Positions 59,411 through 64,000 of a DNA stretch of 64,000 bases are shown here, in pieces. The stretch is from G963665925 sp963676345. Lineage in GTDB: Bacteria > Bacillota > Clostridia > Peptostreptococcales > Acidaminobacteraceae. Positions within the stretch are counted from its first letter, which is position 1, and every line of letters begins with the position of its first letter. The stretch is from contig CAXXTS010000001.1 of the NCBI GenBank assembly GCA_963676345.2, positions 1,089,136 through 1,153,135 of the forward strand, given 5' to 3'. The notes under the pieces are model-generated. The model saw only the letters and a list, made by a program, of their open reading frames with translations, was not told the DNA's origin and ran no database searches. Both the position numbers and the translations under genes were made by a program.

Positions 59411-61355
59411 TATTTTTCACCTCAGTTTTGTCCACTGTGACCTCTTTATTCTTGTTAGCATCTTTCTTGAGATATACCACCGATAACGGCGGTAAATTGA
59501 TCGCTATATGGTATGGTCTCATATGCCATTTCCCCAGCTCCGCACTTATTTCAGAGTTATTCGTTACCCCAGACCCACCATAAACAACCTTGTCGCTGTT
59601 GAGAAGTTCCTTATAAATACCCTCCTCTTCAACACCGACTTTATAACCCGTGTATGTTTCTGGTGTAAAATTTGCAATGATTATAATCTTCTCTTCATCA
59701 CGTCCTTTCCGCATAAATGAAACCACGCTTTGATCCAAATTTTCTAGATCAATCCAGTCAAAGCCGTCATATGTATCATCAAGCGCATAAAGCGCTTTTT
59801 CTTTTAAATAAACTTGATTTAAGTCTTTTACAAAATTATGTATACCCCGATGTTTATCATAGTCCAGTAAAAACCAGTCAAGTTCACGTTTATAATTCCA
59901 CTCAATGAAATGTCCAAACTCGCCACCCATAAAAAGCAATTTCTTACCGGGATGCGCCATCATATATCCAAACAACACACGTAGGTTTGCAAACTTTTGC
60001 CAGTAGTCTCCCGGCATTTTATCCAGCAGAGATTTCTTTCCATGGACAACCTCATCATGCGAAAGTGGCAAAACATAATTTTCACTGAAGGCATAAGTTA
60101 GTGAGAAAGTAATCAAATTATGATGCCATTTTCTATGCACTGATTCCGTTTCCATATATTCGAGCATGTCATTCATCCAGCCCATGTTCCACTTGAAGTT
60201 AAAGCCCAGTCCACCCTTATGGACAGGGGCAGTGACGAGTGGCCATGCAGTCGACTCCTCTGCAATCATCAAAGCGCCTGGATAGTGTTCAAATATGGTT
60301 TTGTTCAGTGTACGAATAAAGGCAACTGCCTTTAGATTTTCATTGGATCCATGTTCATTTTTCAGTTGTAAGTGTTCTCTGCCATAATCCAGATAAAGCA
60401 TAAACGCAACTGCATCTACACGCAGCCCATCTATATGATACTTGTCAAACCAAAAAACCGCATTTGATATCAAGAAACTAATGACCTCATTTTTACTGAA
60501 ATCAAAGTTTACAGTTCCCCACTGAGCATTGTCTGCAATATGCTGATAACCTGACTCAAATACTGGATCACCATCAAATAAACGCAGACCATGACTGTCT
60601 CTGCAAAAGTGACATGGAACCCAGTCCATAATAACCCCAATACCATGCTGGTGAAACAAGTCTACAAAATGCTTGAAGTCATCCGGAGAACCATATCGGC
60701 TTGTCACTGAGTAGTAGCCTGTTGCCTGATATCCCCAAGAACCATCAAAGGGATGCTCATTAAGCGGCATAATTTCAATATGGGTATACCCCATTTTTTG
60801 CACGTACTCCAGTAGGTGTACAGCCAACTCCTTATAGGTGTATAGGGCTCCATTTTCCTTGTGGCGCCATGAACCCAGATGCAGCTCATAAATATTTATT
60901 GGTTCACTGTAGGGTGTTCTAGTTTTCCGACTTTCCATCCATTTTGTATCATTCCAAGTATAGTTTCCCTCTTCCCATACAACAGAAGCCGTTCCAGGTC
61001 GTACTTCGGAATAGAATGCATATGGGTCAGCCTTAAAAAGCGTTTCATTCGTTCTGGAAACAATTTCGTATTTGTATAGCGCACCACTTAAATCTTCACA
61101 AACATGTATGGTCCATATGGACGAGTCCTTATACTTTTTAAGCTCAAACCCGTCGCCCTCCCAATCATTAAAATCGCCAACCAGTCGAATGGCCTTTGCA
61201 CTGGGAGCCCATACAACAAAACTTGTGCCTTTCACACCATCGATAACTTCAACATGTGCGCCAAGTCTGTCATAACTTTTATAATAAGTGCCCCTCTGGA
61301 ATAGATACGCATCTAGGTCAATGTCTTCTAAGTGTATTGTTTTCAATGCCTTCAC
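59334..61355 (-). CDS. glgB: 1,4-alpha-glucan branching enzyme
   Basis: A 673-residue GH13 enzyme forming alpha-1,6 branches. Domains are an N-terminal CBM48-like part ('[18 protein letters not shown]'), then the barrel with '[10 protein letters not shown]', nucleophile region '[17 protein letters not shown]', acid '[10 protein letters not shown]' and '[14 protein letters not shown]'. The typical core ends near [10 protein letters not shown]; the last ~38 residues are a lysine/asparagine-rich tail whose codons run 77 bp into glgC. GTG 61355 is used after AAGGGG. It is first in the glycogen operon. A TATAAT at 61389-61394 is a possible -10. Confidence 0.95.
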   Translation of the reverse strand: MKALKTIHLEDIDLDAYLFQRGTYYKSYDRLGAHVEVIDGVKGTSFVVWAPSAKAIRLVGDFNDWEGDGFELKKYKDSSIWTIHVCEDLSGALYKYEIVSRTNETLFKADPYAFYSEVRPGTASVVWEEGNYTWNDTKWMESRKTRTPYSEPINIYELHLGSWRHKENGALYTYKELAVHLLEYVQKMGYTHIEIMPLNEHPFDGSWGYQATGYYSVTSRYGSPDDFKHFVDLFHQHGIGVIMDWVPCHFCRDSHGLRLFDGDPVFESGYQHIADNAQWGTVNFDFSKNEVISFLISNAVFWFDKYHIDGLRVDAVAFMLYLDYGREHLQLKNEHGSNENLKAVAFIRTLNKTIFEHYPGALMIAEESTAWPLVTAPVHKGGLGFNFKWNMGWMNDMLEYMETESVHRKWHHNLITFSLTYAFSENYVLPLSHDEVVHGKKSLLDKMPGDYWQKFANLRVLFGYMMAHPGKKLLFMGGEFGHFIEWNYKRELDWFLLDYDKHRGIHNFVKDLNQVYLKEKALYALDDTYDGFDWIDLENLDQSVVSFMRKGRDEEKIIIIANFTPETYTGYKVGVEEEGIYKELLNSDKVVYGGSGVTNNSEISAELGKWHMRPYHIAINLPPLSVVYLKKDANKNKEVTVDKTEVKNNARNEKGNHRNDFSRGTGITSSRNH

Positions 61356-61644
61356 CAGCCCCTTGCCTTCTTTATATATAGATTATGTATTATATTGAAA
61401 TACAATTTGCGCATTTTTCTGAACTTTAACACTATTTTTACCTACCGTTAACTTTGATGCACACCATTGAAATATTTATACCCCAAATTTCAGATGCTAA
61501 CAAATGGAAAACGTTGTCTATTTTTAAATTCTTTAGATTTTATACAGAAACGAAGTCCTGCGTATGAATACACACTATTTTTTCTAGGCGATTTGGAAAT
61601 AGCCCATTTGTATATGATATCCATTCTAGGCCCATTATAATCAA

Positions 61645-61684
61645 AAAACACCGAAGTCCATTGGATTTATCGGACTTCGGTGTA
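61645..61684 (-). terminator. Terminator of the methyltransferase-kinase operon
   Basis: ACACCGAAGTCC and GGACTTCGGTGT arms, then TTTTTT on the minus strand. The 289 bp from here to glgB hold its promoter and nothing else I can name. Confidence 0.92.
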
Positions 61685-61730
61685 CTGTGTCATACTACTA
61701 CAATTTGTAAGCATTTGATGTATTGTTGAA

Positions 61731-62921
61731 TTAGTCTACTTTTAAAATAAGCACCTTTAAATAGTTGCTGGCTGGGTATCGCGCATTTGTTGCAAAATCA
61801 TCTGGTAGCTGCAATGTCTCTAAAACTCTATACCTTCTTTTCGCTGCGACAAATCCAGCACTGATTTGCTTTTTGAACTTTGTAATGTCCATTTTCGCGC
61901 TGTTTGTTGAAGCGATTACAATGCCCTTTGCTTCAACCAATGGAAGTACATCTTCAAGGAGCTTGCCGTAATCTTTTTCTGCACTGAATGTAAAGTTCTT
62001 TGACCTTGAGAATGAGGGTGGATCCAGTACAATAACATCCCAAGTTTTTTCGGCCTTGCCTGCGTTCTTAAAGTATTTGAAAACATCTTCAACAACAATC
62101 TGATGTGCATCTAGATCAATACCATTGACCTTGTACATCTCTGTCGTTTTTTCGACACTTCGCTTTGCAAGATCCACATTTGTTGTGAGTTCTGCTCCAC
62201 CAAGAGCTGCAGCCACACCAAAGGCGCCGGTATAGGAAAATGTATTGAGTACACGTTTACCTTTCGAGTATTTATCACGAAGTACTCTTCGCACTTGCCG
62301 CTGATCTAGAAATATTCCAGTCATTGGACCATCATCTAGATTTACAGCATAACGCATGCCATCTTGTTTTACTACGAGCGGCCACTCAGGATATTCTCCT
62401 AAAATGAAGTCTGGTCCATCGACATAATTTCCATCACTTCCAAAACGCTTCTTCTGAAAAATTCCTTTAACAGGTTTTCTCTTTTTAAGTGTATTGACAA
62501 CCTCATCACGGAATTTATAGATGCCCTTTGAATACCACTGAATCAAAAAATAGCCATCATAAAAATCAATGGTTAAACCACCAATGCCATCACCTTCGCC
62601 GTTAAATACACGGTAAGCAGTGGTCGTATCATCCATTAGTAGATGATTTCTTCTTGATATAGCCGCGTTAATTGTCTTCTTAAAGAAGTCTGCATCAATT
62701 TTCTGTTTCACATTTCGTGTAAGAACCCATCCACAACCTTTGTTTTGAAGTCCATAGTAAGCCCTCGCTACAAATTTAGACTTCTTATTCACGATTTTTA
62801 GTACATCGCCTTCCTTTTGAAGAAAACGTGTATTTTCAAACATTCTCTTTTCAAGAATCGGATTTCCCGAACGAATATGACTGATATATTCATCCTTAAG
62901 GGTAATTTTTACTTCTCTCAT
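61731..62921 (-). CDS. Class I SAM-dependent rRNA methyltransferase (RlmI/RlmK-like)
   Basis: A 396-residue methyltransferase. The N-terminal ~75 residues form a PUA-like RNA-binding domain ('SGNPILEKRMFENTRF'). The catalytic domain shows motif I 'VLNTFSYTGAFGVAAALGGA', 'TNVDLAKRSVEKTTEM', and the catalytic 'VIVLDPPSFSRSK'. This layout fits 23S rRNA m5C methyltransferases such as RlmI; the exact target base is not proven. It follows the PfkB-type kinase by 15 bp, so the two are co-transcribed. Confidence 0.87.
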   Translation of the reverse strand: MREVKITLKDEYISHIRSGNPILEKRMFENTRFLQKEGDVLKIVNKKSKFVARAYYGLQNKGCGWVLTRNVKQKIDADFFKKTINAAISRRNHLLMDDTTTAYRVFNGEGDGIGGLTIDFYDGYFLIQWYSKGIYKFRDEVVNTLKKRKPVKGIFQKKRFGSDGNYVDGPDFILGEYPEWPLVVKQDGMRYAVNLDDGPMTGIFLDQRQVRRVLRDKYSKGKRVLNTFSYTGAFGVAAALGGAELTTNVDLAKRSVEKTTEMYKVNGIDLDAHQIVVEDVFKYFKNAGKAEKTWDVIVLDPPSFSRSKNFTFSAEKDYGKLLEDVLPLVEAKGIVIASTNSAKMDITKFKKQISAGFVAAKRRYRVLETLQLPDDFATNARYPASNYLKVLILKVD

Positions 62922-62936
62922 AGTGCCTCCAAAATT

Positions 62937-63890
62937 CTATAACTCAACTTCCGTCCATTTTGTATTTTCAATTACATCATTCACCTTACTCAGACTCATT
63001 TCAGGATGAATTGTATCTTCGTGTTCTATTGCAACAAGAGACATGGCTATTGCAAACCGAACTGTATCCAGAGTACTCTGCGTATTCATAAATCCATATC
63101 CGAGACCGGCAACAAATGCATCTCCTGCACCTGTAACATTAATCACATCTGCAGAATTTGCCTTTATTTTACCCCTTGATTCCTGGTCTGAATAGAATAT
63201 GCCATCTGCATCCATACTGATGAATACATTCTTGACCCCTTGTGCATGAAAAATATCTGCCGCCGCAAGTAAAGCCTCATCGTTCTTAAGGGCAATATCT
63301 GCAAGCTGTTCCGCTTCATATCTATTGGGTTTTACTGTATGAAAATATTTAATAAGATGCTTAACTTCTTTTGCCTTAGCTGCTGAAACAGGATCAAGTA
63401 TAAAGCGTGTTTTCTCATGATAGTTTTTGAGCAAGTACTCCAGTTTCTGCGGGTTATCCGTATCCACAATCACATATTCTGCATTTTCGATGATTTCTGC
63501 TTTCTCATCAATAAAAGCATAACTGAGTTCATTTGTACTCTTCATATCGACAACAGCGGAAACCATTTCGCCACACTCATTTAACACCGCCATATATGTC
63601 GGTGTTCCCCCATTTTGAGTAATGAGTGAATCCTCCATATCATAGCCCATTTTTCTACTGTGTTCCAGCATACCCCGTCCTGTTTCATCATTTCCAAGTA
63701 TTGATATAAACTTCGTATTCATGCCGATGCGTGCCATGTTTTCTGCAATGTTCCTACATACGCCACCATAGGATATCTTCACACATCCTGGGTTCGAGTT
63801 CAGTGGAATATAAGATACGTTTGTAAAACCTACAATATCGACAACAGAAGCCCCAAATACCAAAATATAAGGCTCTTGAGCGTTAAACAT
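62937..63890 (-). CDS. PfkB-family carbohydrate kinase, possibly pseudouridine kinase
   Basis: A 317-residue ribokinase-fold enzyme. The N-terminal 'YILVFGASVVDIVGF', substrate motif 'SNPGCVKISYGGVCRNIAENMARIG', 'VKPNRYEAEQLAD' and the catalytic signature 'NVTGAGDAFVAGLGYG' are clear. The N-terminal phrase resembles PsuK-type kinases, and an rRNA-modifying neighbour fits, but no pseudouridine glycosidase gene is adjacent, so the substrate stays open. ATG 63890 follows GAGGGAGA. The remaining 110 bp to the window edge hold no gene I can support. Confidence 0.82.
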   Translation of the reverse strand: MFNAQEPYILVFGASVVDIVGFTNVSYIPLNSNPGCVKISYGGVCRNIAENMARIGMNTKFISILGNDETGRGMLEHSRKMGYDMEDSLITQNGGTPTYMAVLNECGEMVSAVVDMKSTNELSYAFIDEKAEIIENAEYVIVDTDNPQKLEYLLKNYHEKTRFILDPVSAAKAKEVKHLIKYFHTVKPNRYEAEQLADIALKNDEALLAAADIFHAQGVKNVFISMDADGIFYSDQESRGKIKANSADVINVTGAGDAFVAGLGYGFMNTQSTLDTVRFAIAMSLVAIEHEDTIHPEMSLSKVNDVIENTKWTEVEL

Positions 63891-64000
63891 CAAATCTCCC
63901 TCTCCAATTTAGTTTACCCTTTATAATACCACATTCATAGGATTCATATAAGATGTATTCCATTGATACCTCATTTTGTGAGATTATATTAATATTCTAC

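Overview
The window reads as a chromosomal segment of a low-GC, anaerobic, motile Firmicute of the Clostridia. The evidence is the pair of [FeFe]-hydrogenase maturases HydE and HydG with a TM1266-type hydrogenase regulator, clostridial-type ParE/ParC, a glgB-C-D-A-P-pulA glycogen operon, four methyl-accepting chemotaxis proteins, HD-GYP proteins and a tandem cyclic-di-GMP riboswitch. Genus cannot be fixed by eye; a Fusibacter/Acidaminobacter-like organism is only a guess.

Layout. 1-1.6 kb: an HD-GYP gene cut by the window edge and a divergent YprB-like nuclease. 1.7-9.2 kb: one complete rRNA operon on the minus strand (two promoters, 16S, 23S, 5S) followed by 17 tRNA genes and a terminator. 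9.4-11.5 kb: a small membrane-protein gene and an intact ISL3-family insertion sequence with hairpin-bearing ends. 11.5-15.7 kb: parE-parC. 16.4-20.5 kb: a threonine/aspartate-family operon (ACT regulator-hom-thrB-lysC) behind a clear sigma-A promoter. 20.5-32.2 kb: a phosphate block, pstS-pstC-pstA-mcp-pstB-phoU behind a four-repeat PhoP box, then an M42 peptidase, two tandem c-di-GMP-I aptamers, and phoP-phoR. 32.5-43.2 kb: chemoreceptors, an HD-GYP protein, an XRE-TPR regulator, a NYN-domain protein, SSB, purine nucleoside phosphorylase, the TM1266 regulator and IPP isomerase. 43.4-46.6 kb: hydE-hydG behind a 630-nt leader with a riboswitch-like attenuator and a 124-bp tandem repeat. 46.6-51.3 kb: another chemoreceptor, a phosphoesterase and a ParB-BMP fusion. 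51.3-61.4 kb: the glycogen operon. 61.7-63.9 kb: an rRNA methyltransferase and a PfkB-family kinase.

The genes link into a few stories. Phosphate sensing (PhoPR), transport (Pst-PhoU) and a chemoreceptor appear to be one unit. c-di-GMP is probably degraded by HD-GYP proteins encoded here and sensed by a tandem riboswitch whose target gene is unclear. Hydrogenase maturation appears to be under a structured leader RNA, with its probable regulator 4 kb away. Glycogen synthesis and breakdown are co-transcribed.

The items most worth follow-up are the tandem c-di-GMP riboswitch without an obvious adjacent target, the hydE leader, the chemoreceptor inside the pst operon, and the repeats with covarying hairpins in the rRNA/tRNA spacers.
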